Shown here: positions 34,096-42,967 of the stretch, piece after piece
How the letters are laid out: each line of letters opens with the position of its first letter
Numbering within the stretch: the stretch's first letter is position 1
Assembly: GCF_014925405.1 (NCBI RefSeq)
Contig: NZ_AQHJ01000030.1
Location: 186,001-250,000 of the forward strand
Length of the DNA stretch: 64,000 nucleotides
From: Pseudoalteromonas ulvae UL12
GTDB lineage: Bacteria > Pseudomonadota > Gammaproteobacteria > Enterobacterales > Alteromonadaceae
Direction of reading: 5' to 3'
Translations under genes and position numbers: made by a program
Notes under the pieces: generated by a model
The model's input: only the letters and a program-made list of their open reading frames with translations
Told to the model about the DNA's origin: nothing
The model's database searches: none

Positions 34096-36984
34096 ATGGA
34101 ACATAAAAAATTAAACTTAGTCGCAGCGCTCGTTGCCGCAGCTTTAGGCACATCATTAGTAGGTTGTGCGCACTCTCCCTCCATCGACCCGTCACAGCAA
34201 GAAATAATTAAAAGCCAAAATGACCAACGCCAATATCGTTATTTAGAATTAGAAAATGGTTTAAGAGTCGTGCTTGTCTCAGATCATAAAGCAGATAAAG
34301 CCGCAGCATCACTTGATGTACATATTGGCCACATGGCAGATCCTAAAGGCCGTGAAGGTTTATCCCATTTTCTTGAGCATATGCTGTTCTTAGGCACAAA
34401 AAAATATCCAAAAGTCGGCGAATATAACGAATATTTAAAAGAAAATGGTGGTTGGTCAAATGCTGGGACAGGGCAAGAACATACCAATTATTTCTTTGAG
34501 GTAAATGAAGACGCTCTTGACGAAGCACTTGATCGCTTCGCACAATTTTTTATCTCTCCAACGCTCGATCCACAATATGTTGAGCGTGAAAAAAATGCAG
34601 TTGATTCTGAATATAATATGAAGATTAAAGATGATGCGCGTCGTATTCGTGAAGTACTCAAAGACACATCGAATCAAGCGCATCCAGCTAGCCAGTTTTC
34701 GGTCGGTAATCTTGATACATTGGCAGATCGAGAAGGCAGCTTATTAATTGATGATTTAAAGCAACAGTATCAAACCTATTATTCAGCGAGCCGGATGGCG
34801 TTATCTGTGGTTGCTAAAGATGACTTAGATACTTTGGAAGCCTCGGTGAGAGCGAAATTTTCACAAGTGCCGACAAATGGCACTGTGTCTTCCCCTTCAC
34901 AAATGACGCCTTTTTTACCTGAGCAGTTAGGGGTAAAAATCAACATTGAACCGATGAAAGATACTCGAGCGTTAACCTTGTATTTTCCGGTGCCGACTTC
35001 TCAGCAATATTTTAAAGAAAAACCCCTTACATTAATCAGTGATTTACTTGCCAATGAAGGGGCAGGTAGCTTGTATAGCTACTTAAAGCACAAAGGGTTT
35101 ATCGAGTCTCTCAATAGCTATTATTATGGCCCTGATGACTTTGAACAGTTTACCGTGACGATGACGTTGACTGAGCTTGGGCTCGCGCAGCATGAAGAAG
35201 TCACACAGGCGATGTTTTCGTATCTACGTTTGATTGCAGAGCAAGGCTTAAAACCTTTGTACTTTGACGAACTAAAAGCCATAGCAAAAACAAACTTTGA
35301 TTTTCAAGAAAAATACTCAGCCGCGAATACTGCCCGTAGTATTTCTTCGCAATTACAATATTTTGCTCCGAAATATGTGCTGAGTTCAGATTATATTTAT
35401 GAGCGTTTTTCAGCTGATTTAGTCAAAGAGTATTTGGCTTATTTAACTCCAGAGAATATGCGCCAAGTCTTGATAGCGAAAGGCTTAGAAACAAACAAAA
35501 TTCAGCCTGAATATCAAACGCCGTATGCCATGGTATCGTTAACTGAGCAGCAGCTAAAATTTTATCAAAGTGATGAAATTAATCCGGCATTCGCTTTGCC
35601 AAAAGCGAATCCGTTTATCGCGAAAAATTTAACGATGAAACCGCTTGATGCCGGAAATGCTATTCCCGAAGTGATTTTTGAACAACATGGTTTTAAATTG
35701 TGGCACAAACAAGATAGTGAGTTTTTAGTACCAAAAGCATCGATTAATGTGCAAATTTATTCAGACCTTGCTGGGCAAGATGCAAGCTCGCGCGCCAAGA
35801 ACTTTTTGTACAATGCCTTGTTAAAAGATAGCCTTAATGAGTTTGGTTATCCGGCAAAACAAGCGGGGCTTAACTATAACTTATGGTCGACCAATCAAGG
35901 AATGGGGTTTGGAGTAAATGGTTATGATGAAAAGCAAGTTGACCTATTAACAACTATTAATCAACGTGTGCGTAATTTAAATATTGATCCTGCTGCGTTT
36001 GAGCTTCATAAAAACAGGCTGATCCGCGCATGGGGTAATGCCAAGTTTAACCGCCCTTATTCACAAGGTTTGTCAGTCCTAAGGGAGATTCAGCGCAATC
36101 AAATGTATTCGCCTGAGCAGTTGGCAGGTGCTCTCTCTGATGTGACTATTGCGCAATTACAGTCGTATATACAAGCATTTCATCAAGAGATTGAAGTTGA
36201 AGTATTGGCACATGGTAATATTCAACGGGTAGAGTCATTGGATTTAGCAAAACGCCTTTATCAATTTAATATGGCTGATGCGACTCCAAAATTGCGAGCT
36301 GCAAAAGAAGTGCGAGTCAATGATAGCAATGATGCGCTGATCCGTGAGCTCGACATCGATCACCCTGATTCATCTTTAATCATGAGCTACATCAATCCAG
36401 ATAAGTCGCTGCAAACAAAAGCGCACTATGCATTGTTGGGCAATATTATTAATGCGCCATTCTTTAAATCGATTCGCACAGAGCAGCAACTTGGTTACAT
36501 AGTCGCAGGTCGTGCGACGACCTTAGATGAGTTATCGGGGTTGTATTTCTTAATTCAGTCGCCTAAAGAAGGCCCGGTAGAATTACAGCGTCGTGTGGAG
36601 CAGTTCTTTGCTAGTTTTAAGCTTGAACTTGAGCAAATGACCCCGCAGCAATACGATGACTTCAAGCAGGGGCTGATTAAAGATTTATCAGCTAAAGATA
36701 AAAACCTCAATGAACGCACCGCTCATTATTGGTCAGAAATCAATGCCAAAGTGGTGAACTTTGATAGTGATGAGCAACTTATCACCTATGTTAAAGCACT
36801 AAAACAAGGCGATTTAATTCCTTTGTTTGAGATTGCGACACAAACAGTGAAACCGTTTATTGTCCGCAGCTTTGGTCAAGTTCATCGCGATAGTGATGAC
36901 TTTAAAGCTAGTGAAAACAGCCTTGATATTTGCCGCCAGAGCGGTTGTTTTGCCACTGGGTTGACCCGTAGTATCAAAATGTAA
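34096..36984 (+). CDS. Pitrilysin-like (M16) zinc protease lipoprotein
   Basis: A 962-residue protein of the insulinase/pitrilysin (protease III) family. A lipoprotein signal (SLVGC, Cys24) suggests anchoring to a membrane on the periplasmic side, unlike soluble E. coli Ptr. The inverted zinc motif HFLEH (His91, Glu94, His95) and the distal Glu172 (AVDSEYNMK) are intact, so it should be active. The three further M16 domains follow, with FKSIRTEQQLGYIV near residue 795, a conserved substrate-binding segment. It probably degrades peptides in the periplasm. A clear terminator follows at 37015. Confidence 0.92.
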   Translation: MEHKKLNLVAALVAAALGTSLVGCAHSPSIDPSQQEIIKSQNDQRQYRYLELENGLRVVLVSDHKADKAAASLDVHIGHMADPKGREGLSHFLEHMLFLGTKKYPKVGEYNEYLKENGGWSNAGTGQEHTNYFFEVNEDALDEALDRFAQFFISPTLDPQYVEREKNAVDSEYNMKIKDDARRIREVLKDTSNQAHPASQFSVGNLDTLADREGSLLIDDLKQQYQTYYSASRMALSVVAKDDLDTLEASVRAKFSQVPTNGTVSSPSQMTPFLPEQLGVKINIEPMKDTRALTLYFPVPTSQQYFKEKPLTLISDLLANEGAGSLYSYLKHKGFIESLNSYYYGPDDFEQFTVTMTLTELGLAQHEEVTQAMFSYLRLIAEQGLKPLYFDELKAIAKTNFDFQEKYSAANTARSISSQLQYFAPKYVLSSDYIYERFSADLVKEYLAYLTPENMRQVLIAKGLETNKIQPEYQTPYAMVSLTEQQLKFYQSDEINPAFALPKANPFIAKNLTMKPLDAGNAIPEVIFEQHGFKLWHKQDSEFLVPKASINVQIYSDLAGQDASSRAKNFLYNALLKDSLNEFGYPAKQAGLNYNLWSTNQGMGFGVNGYDEKQVDLLTTINQRVRNLNIDPAAFELHKNRLIRAWGNAKFNRPYSQGLSVLREIQRNQMYSPEQLAGALSDVTIAQLQSYIQAFHQEIEVEVLAHGNIQRVESLDLAKRLYQFNMADATPKLRAAKEVRVNDSNDALIRELDIDHPDSSLIMSYINPDKSLQTKAHYALLGNIINAPFFKSIRTEQQLGYIVAGRATTLDELSGLYFLIQSPKEGPVELQRRVEQFFASFKLELEQMTPQQYDDFKQGLIKDLSAKDKNLNERTAHYWSEINAKVVNFDSDEQLITYVKALKQGDLIPLFEIATQTVKPFIVRSFGQVHRDSDDFKASENSLDICRQSGCFATGLTRSIKM

Positions 36985-37014
36985 GCTGTCGCTGAATAAG
37001 TTAAATTCAGATAT

Positions 37015-37042
37015 AAAAAAACCAGCATCAGCTGGTTTTTTT
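37015..37042 (+). terminator. Terminator of the M16 protease gene
   Basis: ACCAGC (37021-37026) pairs with GCTGGT (37031-37036), flanked by six A and a run of seven T, so it can work on both strands. Confidence 0.85.
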
Positions 37043-37053
37043 ATATCGAGCAC

Positions 37054-37197
37054 TTGGGGCTGTTGATCTTTTGAGGTTAAATTTTGTTCGAGATAAAAGT
37101 GTTTTTATCGCGGCGAGTAGTGTGTAGCCTAGTCATTCTAAGCAAATATTGCTCAACAATTCGCTGCAAAAATCATCACGAAAGATCAACATCCCTT
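37054..37197. mobile_element. Shortened MITE-like element
   Basis: About 144 bases related to the element at 27301. The left end (GGGGCTGTTGATCTTTTGAG) and right end (CACGAAAGATCAACATCCCT) form an imperfect inverted repeat. The middle is missing: the sequence jumps from GCTCAACAA straight to TTCGCTGC, as expected for a deletion between two CAACAA direct repeats seen in the long copy. Confidence 0.72.
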
Positions 37198-37201
37198 AGG
37201 A

Positions 37202-38590
37202 TTATTTACCACGTATCGCATAGGGTGCATCGGCAGCCATAAAAGCAAACACGGCATACGCAGCTGCGTTTTGTTGCAACTTGGCTGGATCTACTTTATC
37301 TAGCGTGTCATCGGCGGTGTGATGGTAATCGAAATAGTCAGTGCCATCTTGGTGCAAACTAAACACCGGAATAGACGCGGTATTTTTTAGTGGAATTAAG
37401 TCAGGGCCACCACCGGCTTTGTTGCGACCAATGTATTCGATGTTAAGCGGTGCTAACTGCTTGGCTATTTCACGAACAATCGGCAGTGAAGCAGCCGATA
37501 CATTTGATTCAAAAGCATACACGACATCAGCCCCAAAATCAGACTCTGCAGCAGCAACAATATTTGAAAGCTCTTTTTTATGTGCTTTTGCGTAATCTTT
37601 TGCGCCCCATAACCCGAGTTCTTCAGCGGCAAATAAAACCACACGAATACTGCGTTTAGGACGTTGAACTGAATTAATAAACTTTGCTGCTGCCATAGTT
37701 AAGGCTACGCCTGCACCATCATCGAGAGCTCCGGTTCCTAAGTCCCATGAGTCCAAGTGGCCGCCTATCAGAACGTATTGCTCTGGGGTTTCTGCGCCGT
37801 TAAATTGGCCTATGACATTAAACCCGCTCCCTTGGCCTAGATCTTCTGCTTGAACATTAATATTCACTTTTACAGGATTGCCTAACGCAATTAAACGCGC
37901 GACTTGATCTGCATCTGGGTTTGCAATAGCAACCGTTGGTATTTTAGAGGTGCCTTCTTGGTAATGGCTGCCACCAGTATGGGCAAAGCGATGATGTGAT
38001 GTACTTACTGAGCGCATCATGTAACCTATCGCCCCTTTTTTGGCTGCTTCGACCGCGCCAGAATTACGCGCTTGTACGGCTGGGCCATAACCATTGCCGT
38101 CGATATCACGATTCATACGGTAATTAATAAAGACAATTTTGTCTTTGGCTGCATCTATTGGTGCTGCTTTTAATTCTTCGAGCGTTTCAAAAATAATGAC
38201 ATCGGCAGTAATGCCATCTTTAGGTGTACTGACACTATTGCCAAGCGCCGTTAAATGAAGAGGTTGCTCACTAGGCGAAATAATTTTCCCTGATTCGCTG
38301 TAACGACGCCAGTCAGGAAAGTTCGCAGGTTCGAGCCACACTTTGTCAAACCCTAAGTGATTGAATTTATCTTGAGCCCATTTTACCGCTAATTTGTCAT
38401 TTTCAGTGCCTGGGTAGCGAGGGCCTATTTCTGTTGTCAGTGATGTGAGAATTTCATAAGCAAGAGGGCTTTGCATCGCTTGCTGGCGAATTTCAGCGAC
38501 CTGTTTGAGCTGGGTTGGATTAAAAAGTGCTTCTGCAGAAGCATGTAAGCTCAGTCCTGTTAATGCGATTGAAATCAGTAGTTTTTTCAT
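37202..38590 (-). CDS. Secreted M28 family metallopeptidase
   Basis: A 462-residue protein with a cleavable signal peptide (cleavage near ASAEA, residue 19-20), a PA-like insertion (about 125-250) and an M28 zinc peptidase domain. Metal ligands are in GGHLDSWDLGTGALDDGAG (His, Asp), AAEELGLWGA (Glu pair) and the C-terminal FDYHHTADDTLDKVDP (His). The closest familiar relatives are carboxypeptidase Q-like and aminopeptidase proteins. It lies convergent with the M16 protease, so two peptide-degrading enzymes sit side by side. Confidence 0.88.
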   Translation of the reverse strand: MKKLLISIALTGLSLHASAEALFNPTQLKQVAEIRQQAMQSPLAYEILTSLTTEIGPRYPGTENDKLAVKWAQDKFNHLGFDKVWLEPANFPDWRRYSESGKIISPSEQPLHLTALGNSVSTPKDGITADVIIFETLEELKAAPIDAAKDKIVFINYRMNRDIDGNGYGPAVQARNSGAVEAAKKGAIGYMMRSVSTSHHRFAHTGGSHYQEGTSKIPTVAIANPDADQVARLIALGNPVKVNINVQAEDLGQGSGFNVIGQFNGAETPEQYVLIGGHLDSWDLGTGALDDGAGVALTMAAAKFINSVQRPKRSIRVVLFAAEELGLWGAKDYAKAHKKELSNIVAAAESDFGADVVYAFESNVSAASLPIVREIAKQLAPLNIEYIGRNKAGGGPDLIPLKNTASIPVFSLHQDGTDYFDYHHTADDTLDKVDPAKLQQNAAAYAVFAFMAADAPYAIRGK

Positions 38591-38689
38591 TATTCAAATT
38601 CGTGTGATATCAAAGAGGGCAACATTTAAGCATTTATGATTCATGTACGCAAAGAGAATGCGCTGAGCTGGTACGCGAAGGTGGAAATG

Positions 38690-39874
38690 CTAGCCTTGTT
38701 TTAATAAAAACTCGACAATTTGGTTCATATCTAAGTTGAAGTCATCAGGTCGTACGCCCTTGACGATATAATCTTCATCAGAGGTTAAGTCGATACTTTT
38801 GGCGGCTTGGTAGCCTTTTTGATCAACATCATAAAATGTTTTAACCACTGGGCGTGTAGGGTCTTCGGTATTGTGTTCTTCGATGATTGCCAGTTTGTGG
38901 GAGTGTAATTCAACTAACGAACCGACCGGATAAACCCCCATGCATTTGATAAACTTATCAACTAACTGTGAATCGAGATGATTAAGCTTGGCCAGGTTGC
39001 GTAAAATACTAAACGATTTGATGTGGCTGTATCCTGCTTTATATACTCGGTTGGCTGTCAGTGCATCAAATATATCGCAAATAGAAATCATCCGGCCATA
39101 CAGTGAAATGTCATCAGCATTTAATTTAAAAGGGTAGCCGTTACCATCGAGTTTTTCGTGATGTTGGGCCGCAACAGATAAACTTAGTGGGCTAATATTG
39201 GAGGTTTTTTCTATCGCATCAATGGAATGGTTCACGTGAGTTTTCATTATTTCAAATTCATCGTCAGTGAGTTTTCCAGGCTTATGTAAAATATGGCTTG
39301 GGACTTTAATTTTGCCAATATCATGCAAAAATGCCCCCACTGCGAGTTGGTGTGTGGTGGCTGAGTCGATACCTAAGTGGCGTGCAAAAATACACATTAA
39401 TACGGACACCGATACTGAGTGCTCTAATAAATAATGATCTTTTTCGCGAATGTTAATTACACAGGCCAGGGCGCTGGAATTTTTGAACACTTCATTCATC
39501 GCAGTTTCTGTGATGTCTAATACCGGAGCGAGTTCTATTTCGCGGCCACTTTGCACATCGTTAAAGACTTTGGCTGAAATCGCTTTAGAATCATCAAAAA
39601 TCATTTTGGCTCGAAGTACATCGGCTTTGATTAATTGCTGGCGGCTGATCTTATCGTTTGGTTGGGGAGCGGATGTGGCCACCGGTAACACTGATTGATG
39701 CAGTGTTCTATCGGGGTCGATTAAGACAGTTTGCACGCCTTTACTGGCCAATTTATCGATGACCTGTTGGCTTTTGATATAACTCGGCTTAGCAAGATTA
39801 TAATTCCCACTTTGCAGCATAATTTTGACAACATAATGGCCAACAGCCAAATCGCTAAGCTTCGTTTCTATCAT
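38690..39874 (-). CDS. HD-GYP domain phosphodiesterase with DUF3391
   Basis: A 394-residue protein. An N-terminal DUF3391 domain (from IETKLSDLAVGHYVV) is followed by an HD-GYP domain with the metal residues intact: FLHDIGKIKVPSHILHKPG, then HHEKLDGNGYP and DIFDALTANRVYK. Active HD-GYP proteins hydrolyse c-di-GMP. ATG 39874 places the start at the usual family position; an earlier start at 39937 would add 21 unsupported residues. It is a lone gene and would oppose the GGDEF cyclase encoded at 26223. Confidence 0.88.
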   Translation of the reverse strand: MIETKLSDLAVGHYVVKIMLQSGNYNLAKPSYIKSQQVIDKLASKGVQTVLIDPDRTLHQSVLPVATSAPQPNDKISRQQLIKADVLRAKMIFDDSKAISAKVFNDVQSGREIELAPVLDITETAMNEVFKNSSALACVINIREKDHYLLEHSVSVSVLMCIFARHLGIDSATTHQLAVGAFLHDIGKIKVPSHILHKPGKLTDDEFEIMKTHVNHSIDAIEKTSNISPLSLSVAAQHHEKLDGNGYPFKLNADDISLYGRMISICDIFDALTANRVYKAGYSHIKSFSILRNLAKLNHLDSQLVDKFIKCMGVYPVGSLVELHSHKLAIIEEHNTEDPTRPVVKTFYDVDQKGYQAAKSIDLTSDEDYIVKGVRPDDFNLDMNQIVEFLLKQG

Positions 39875-40021
39875 TATTGCGTCACTGCTTGCCTCAATTA
39901 AAACAGGGTTGAATACCATGGGAAAGGTCGTTTGCACTTAATGTAATTCAAGTTCACACTGAGTCATTAAGCAATAATCATCGAAAAATTAACTGAAAAC
40001 AAATGCGTTGTTGCGAGATGG

Positions 40022-40059
40022 GAAAACAAAAAAGCTCAGGTGCAATGCAACTGAGCTTT
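40022..40059 (-). terminator. Terminator after the tRNA-Ser genes
   Basis: On the minus strand AAAGCTCAG and CTGAGCTTT (40051-40059 and 40031-40039) form a 9-bp stem followed by TTTTTTGTTTT. It lies 12 bases past the CCA end of tRNA-Ser(GCU). Confidence 0.8.
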
Positions 40060-40070
40060 ATAAGATTAAA

Positions 40071-40163
40071 TGGCGGAGAAGGAGGGATTCGAACCCTCGA
40101 TAGGGCTACAAACCCTATACTCCCTTAGCAGGGGAGCGCCTTCGGCCACTCGGCCACCTCTCC
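40071..40163 (-). tRNA. tRNA-Ser (anticodon GCU)
   Basis: A 93-base class II tRNA. Acceptor strands GGAGAGG and CCTTCTCC-type pairing, the D-arm GTGGCCGAGTGG, the anticodon loop CTGCTAA in a CTCCC/GGGAG stem, a long variable arm and GGTTCGAATCC are all present. The 3' CCA is encoded. It reads AGC/AGU codons. Confidence 0.95.
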
Positions 40164-40183
40164 GGCGTTTAATTTGTAGAATG

Positions 40184-40274
40184 TGGCGGAGAGATAGGGA
40201 TTTGAACCCTAGATAGGCTACAAACCTATGCCGGTTTTCAAGACCGGTGCATTCGACCACTCTGCCATCTCTCC
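40184..40274 (-). tRNA. tRNA-Ser (anticodon UGA), copy 1
   Basis: A 91-base class II tRNA with anticodon loop CTTGAAA in an ACCGG/CCGGT-type stem, a long variable arm, the T-arm GGTTCAAATCC and an encoded CCA. It lies 20 bases upstream of tRNA-Ser(GCU) on the same strand, so both are probably cut from one transcript. A second copy lies at 41844. Confidence 0.95.
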
Positions 40275-40451
40275 GTGGGTGAAGATAATACTTATCCTCT
40301 ATGGGCATGTAAATAGTTAAAATGACTGTTTGCTTAAACTTTAAGCATATTTGGCGATTTTATTGAATTTAATCAGTTTTATATTAAAAATTGCGCAATG
40401 AATAAATGATCACAAATAATGTGTTGTTGTGGCGAGTGCATCTAGGCAGGA

Positions 40452-40484
40452 TAAAATGCCAGCAAGTACAGTCATTACTGGCAT
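40452..40484 (-). terminator. Hairpin after the response regulator gene (copy 1)
   Basis: ATGCCAG and CTGGCAT (40456-40462 and 40478-40484) form a 7-bp stem; on the minus strand TTTTAT follows. The same element is at 42112-42144 and 43143-43175 after the other two regulator copies. Confidence 0.55.
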
Positions 40485-40491
40485 AAATACG

Positions 40492-41175
40492 TTATTCAAC
40501 TAAAACTAAGCGGTATCCAATGCCTCGTTTAGTTTCTATCATGCTCTCGCCTTTGCTTTCGATGGTTAGCTTTTTACGTAATTTACCAATGTACACATCG
40601 ACGACGTTTGTCATTGGGTCCATTTCCATTCCCCAGACATTACTTAAAATACGTTCGCGGCTCAGGTATTTTCCTGTATTTGTCATTAAGAGCTCTAAAA
40701 TAGCCATCTCTTTGACTGTCAGTGAAATTTCTTCGTTATCTAGCGAGACAATATAGCTGGCACGGTCGAAATTAAGTGGACCGAACTCAAGTGTATCTGT
40801 GTTTTTAATTTCGTTAGGGGTGCGACGAGTAACAGCTTCAATTCGTGCGAGTAACTCATCATAAGCAAAGGGCTTTGTGACATAATCATCAGCGCCTAAA
40901 CGCAAGCCTTTGATAATATCTTGCGACTCATCCATTGCGGTTAGCATAATAATGGGGACTTGATTCTTTTTGATTCGAAGCGCTTGGCATACTTCGAGAC
41001 CGTTTAAACTTGGTAGCATGATATCGAGCAAGATAAGTTGAAAATCACCTTCTTGAGCTAACTCAAGACCTTCTCGACCATCGCAGGCTCGAACAATAAA
41101 ATACCCTTCTGCGCGAAGCCCGCGCTCTAAAAAGCTTGCAACGCGATCATCATCTTCTACTAATAATATTCTCAT
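40492..41175 (-). CDS. OmpR/PhoB-family response regulator, copy 1
   Basis: A 227-residue protein identical to the copies at 42152 and 43183. It has a receiver domain (phosphoacceptor Asp51 in LILLDIMLP, Lys in YVTKPF) and a winged-helix DNA-binding domain (LTVKEMAILELLMTNTGKYL, VVDVYIGKLRKKL). It overlaps by 4 bases a kinase gene fragment that lacks the phosphoacceptor His, so it has no linked functional kinase. It lacks the native promoter, and hairpins after the other copies may limit read-through, so expression is doubtful. Confidence 0.85.
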   Translation of the reverse strand: MRILLVEDDDRVASFLERGLRAEGYFIVRACDGREGLELAQEGDFQLILLDIMLPSLNGLEVCQALRIKKNQVPIIMLTAMDESQDIIKGLRLGADDYVTKPFAYDELLARIEAVTRRTPNEIKNTDTLEFGPLNFDRASYIVSLDNEEISLTVKEMAILELLMTNTGKYLSRERILSNVWGMEMDPMTNVVDVYIGKLRKKLTIESKGESMIETKRGIGYRLVLVE

Positions 41176-41825
41176 GCTGTTTCAACACCTAAAATGGGCA
41201 ACAAGACTGTTGCGGTACAGCCTTGACCATGACTATTGGGCTGTAATGAAATATGGCCGCCATGACCATCTATTATGGCTTTTGCTACGGGTAATCCTAA
41301 TCCCGAACCTGGGGTTTGGCCACGATTTCCACGGTAAAAGCGTTCAAAAACTTGCTGCTGTTCTTCTTTGGGGATCCCCATGCCTTGATCGATTACCTTA
41401 ATCACCACTAGCTCTTCACGGATCAGCAGATGAATTTCTGTACAGGTTTGGCTTGGGGAGTAGGCCAGTGCATTTTCTAATAAAATCATCAGTACTTGGC
41501 GTAAACGGCGTTCATCGGCATCAATAAATGCCTCTTGATTGGCCAAAAACAAAGTGATTTCTTGTTGTTGAGCATTGGCTTTTCGTTGATAAACTTGCTG
41601 GATGTCGGTCAGTAAATTTTTTAAATCAAACTGATGGATGTTGAGTTTTAATTGCCCGGCACTTGAGCGGGCAACCAGCATTAAATCTTCGATTAAGGCG
41701 GTTGTATGTTGTACCTCATCGACCACGCGCTGCAATACTTCTTTGTAGTCTGGCAATTGAGCGGATTGGCTGCGTAATAATACTTCGGACTCACCACGAA
41801 TGATGGTCAGTGGTGTGCGCAGTTG
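41172..41825 (-). pseudogene. Sensor kinase 3' fragment (from residue 319/320)
   Basis: It matches the C-terminal 216 residues of the kinase at 43863. The break falls inside the codon for Glu319, one residue after the phosphoacceptor His318, so the ATPase domain is kept and the phosphorylated His is lost. An in-frame stop (TAA) lies just upstream of the junction. The first possible start is a TTG at 41756, giving an isolated ATP-binding domain of 194 residues, without a visible ribosome-binding site. Confidence 0.88.
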
Positions 41826-41843
41826 CGTTTAATTTGTAGAATG

Positions 41844-41934
41844 TGGCGGAGAGATAGGGATTTGAACCCTAGATAGGCTACAAACCTATGCCGGTTTTCA
41901 AGACCGGTGCATTCGACCACTCTGCCATCTCTCC
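41844..41934 (-). tRNA. tRNA-Ser (anticodon UGA), copy 2
   Basis: Same as 40184-40274 at an offset of 1660, with the same flanks. All parts of the tRNA, including the encoded CCA, are intact. Unlike copy 1 it is not followed by tRNA-Ser(GCU) but by the kinase fragment, so processing of its 3' end may differ. Confidence 0.93.
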
Positions 41935-42151
41935 GTGGGTGAAGATAATACTTATCCTCTATGGGCATGTAAATAGTTAAAATGACTGTTTGCTTAAACT
42001 TTAAGCATATTTGGCGATTTTATTGAATTTAATCAGTTTTATATTAAAAATTGCGCAATGAATAAATGATCACAAATAATGTGTTGTTGTGGCGAGTGCA
42101 TCTAGGCAGGATAAAATGCCAGCAAGTACAGTCATTACTGGCATAAATACG

Positions 42152-42835
42152 TTATTCAACTAAAACTAAGCGGTATCCAATGCCTCGTTTAGTTTCTATC
42201 ATGCTCTCGCCTTTGCTTTCGATGGTTAGCTTTTTACGTAATTTACCAATGTACACATCGACGACGTTTGTCATTGGGTCCATTTCCATTCCCCAGACAT
42301 TACTTAAAATACGTTCGCGGCTCAGGTATTTTCCTGTATTTGTCATTAAGAGCTCTAAAATAGCCATCTCTTTGACTGTCAGTGAAATTTCTTCGTTATC
42401 TAGCGAGACAATATAGCTGGCACGGTCGAAATTAAGTGGACCGAACTCAAGTGTATCTGTGTTTTTAATTTCGTTAGGGGTGCGACGAGTAACAGCTTCA
42501 ATTCGTGCGAGTAACTCATCATAAGCAAAGGGCTTTGTGACATAATCATCAGCGCCTAAACGCAAGCCTTTGATAATATCTTGCGACTCATCCATTGCGG
42601 TTAGCATAATAATGGGGACTTGATTCTTTTTGATTCGAAGCGCTTGGCATACTTCGAGACCGTTTAAACTTGGTAGCATGATATCGAGCAAGATAAGTTG
42701 AAAATCACCTTCTTGAGCTAACTCAAGACCTTCTCGACCATCGCAGGCTCGAACAATAAAATACCCTTCTGCGCGAAGCCCGCGCTCTAAAAAGCTTGCA
42801 ACGCGATCATCATCTTCTACTAATAATATTCTCAT
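42152..42835 (-). CDS. OmpR/PhoB-family response regulator, copy 2
   Basis: The middle of three identical 227-residue copies (see 43183 for the linked kinase). The upstream kinase sequence is reduced to the last 44 or so codons, so this copy is also separated from the native promoter. All receiver and winged-helix residues are intact. If transcribed from read-through it would raise the dose of the same regulator. Confidence 0.85.
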   Translation of the reverse strand: MRILLVEDDDRVASFLERGLRAEGYFIVRACDGREGLELAQEGDFQLILLDIMLPSLNGLEVCQALRIKKNQVPIIMLTAMDESQDIIKGLRLGADDYVTKPFAYDELLARIEAVTRRTPNEIKNTDTLEFGPLNFDRASYIVSLDNEEISLTVKEMAILELLMTNTGKYLSRERILSNVWGMEMDPMTNVVDVYIGKLRKKLTIESKGESMIETKRGIGYRLVLVE

Positions 42836-42967
42836 GCTGTTTCAACACCTAAAATGGGCAACAAGACTGTTGCGGTACAGCCTTGACCATGACTATTGGG
42901 CTGTAATGAAATATGGCCGCCATGACCATCTATTATGGCTTTTGCTACGGGTAATCCTAATCCCGAA
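42832..42967 (-). pseudogene. Sensor kinase 3' fragment (last ~44 codons)
   Basis: It matches the end of the kinase gene from about residue 491 (GLGLPVAKAIIDGHGGH onward) and breaks off at the 1031-bp duplication junction. No start codon with a ribosome-binding site is seen. Confidence 0.85.

Larger units (their letters stand above)
40165..41824. repeat. 1660-bp tandem duplication, first copy
   Basis: Repeats from 41825 at an offset of 1660. It carries tRNA-Ser(UGA), the intergenic spacer, one response regulator gene and the C-terminal part of the kinase gene. The second copy (41825-44515) is itself interrupted by a nested 1031-bp duplication. The junction (CAGTT/GCGTTT) has no clear microhomology. 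Confidence 0.92.
41937..42967. repeat. 1031-bp nested tandem duplication, first copy
   Basis: Repeats at 42968-43998. It holds the spacer after the regulator, the regulator gene and the last codons of the kinase gene. The junction (CCCGAA/GGGTG) has no clear microhomology. The tRNA is not included. Confidence 0.92.

Noticed and set aside
40066..40308. 80-residue minus-strand frame
   Set aside because: It is the translation of the two tRNA-Ser genes.
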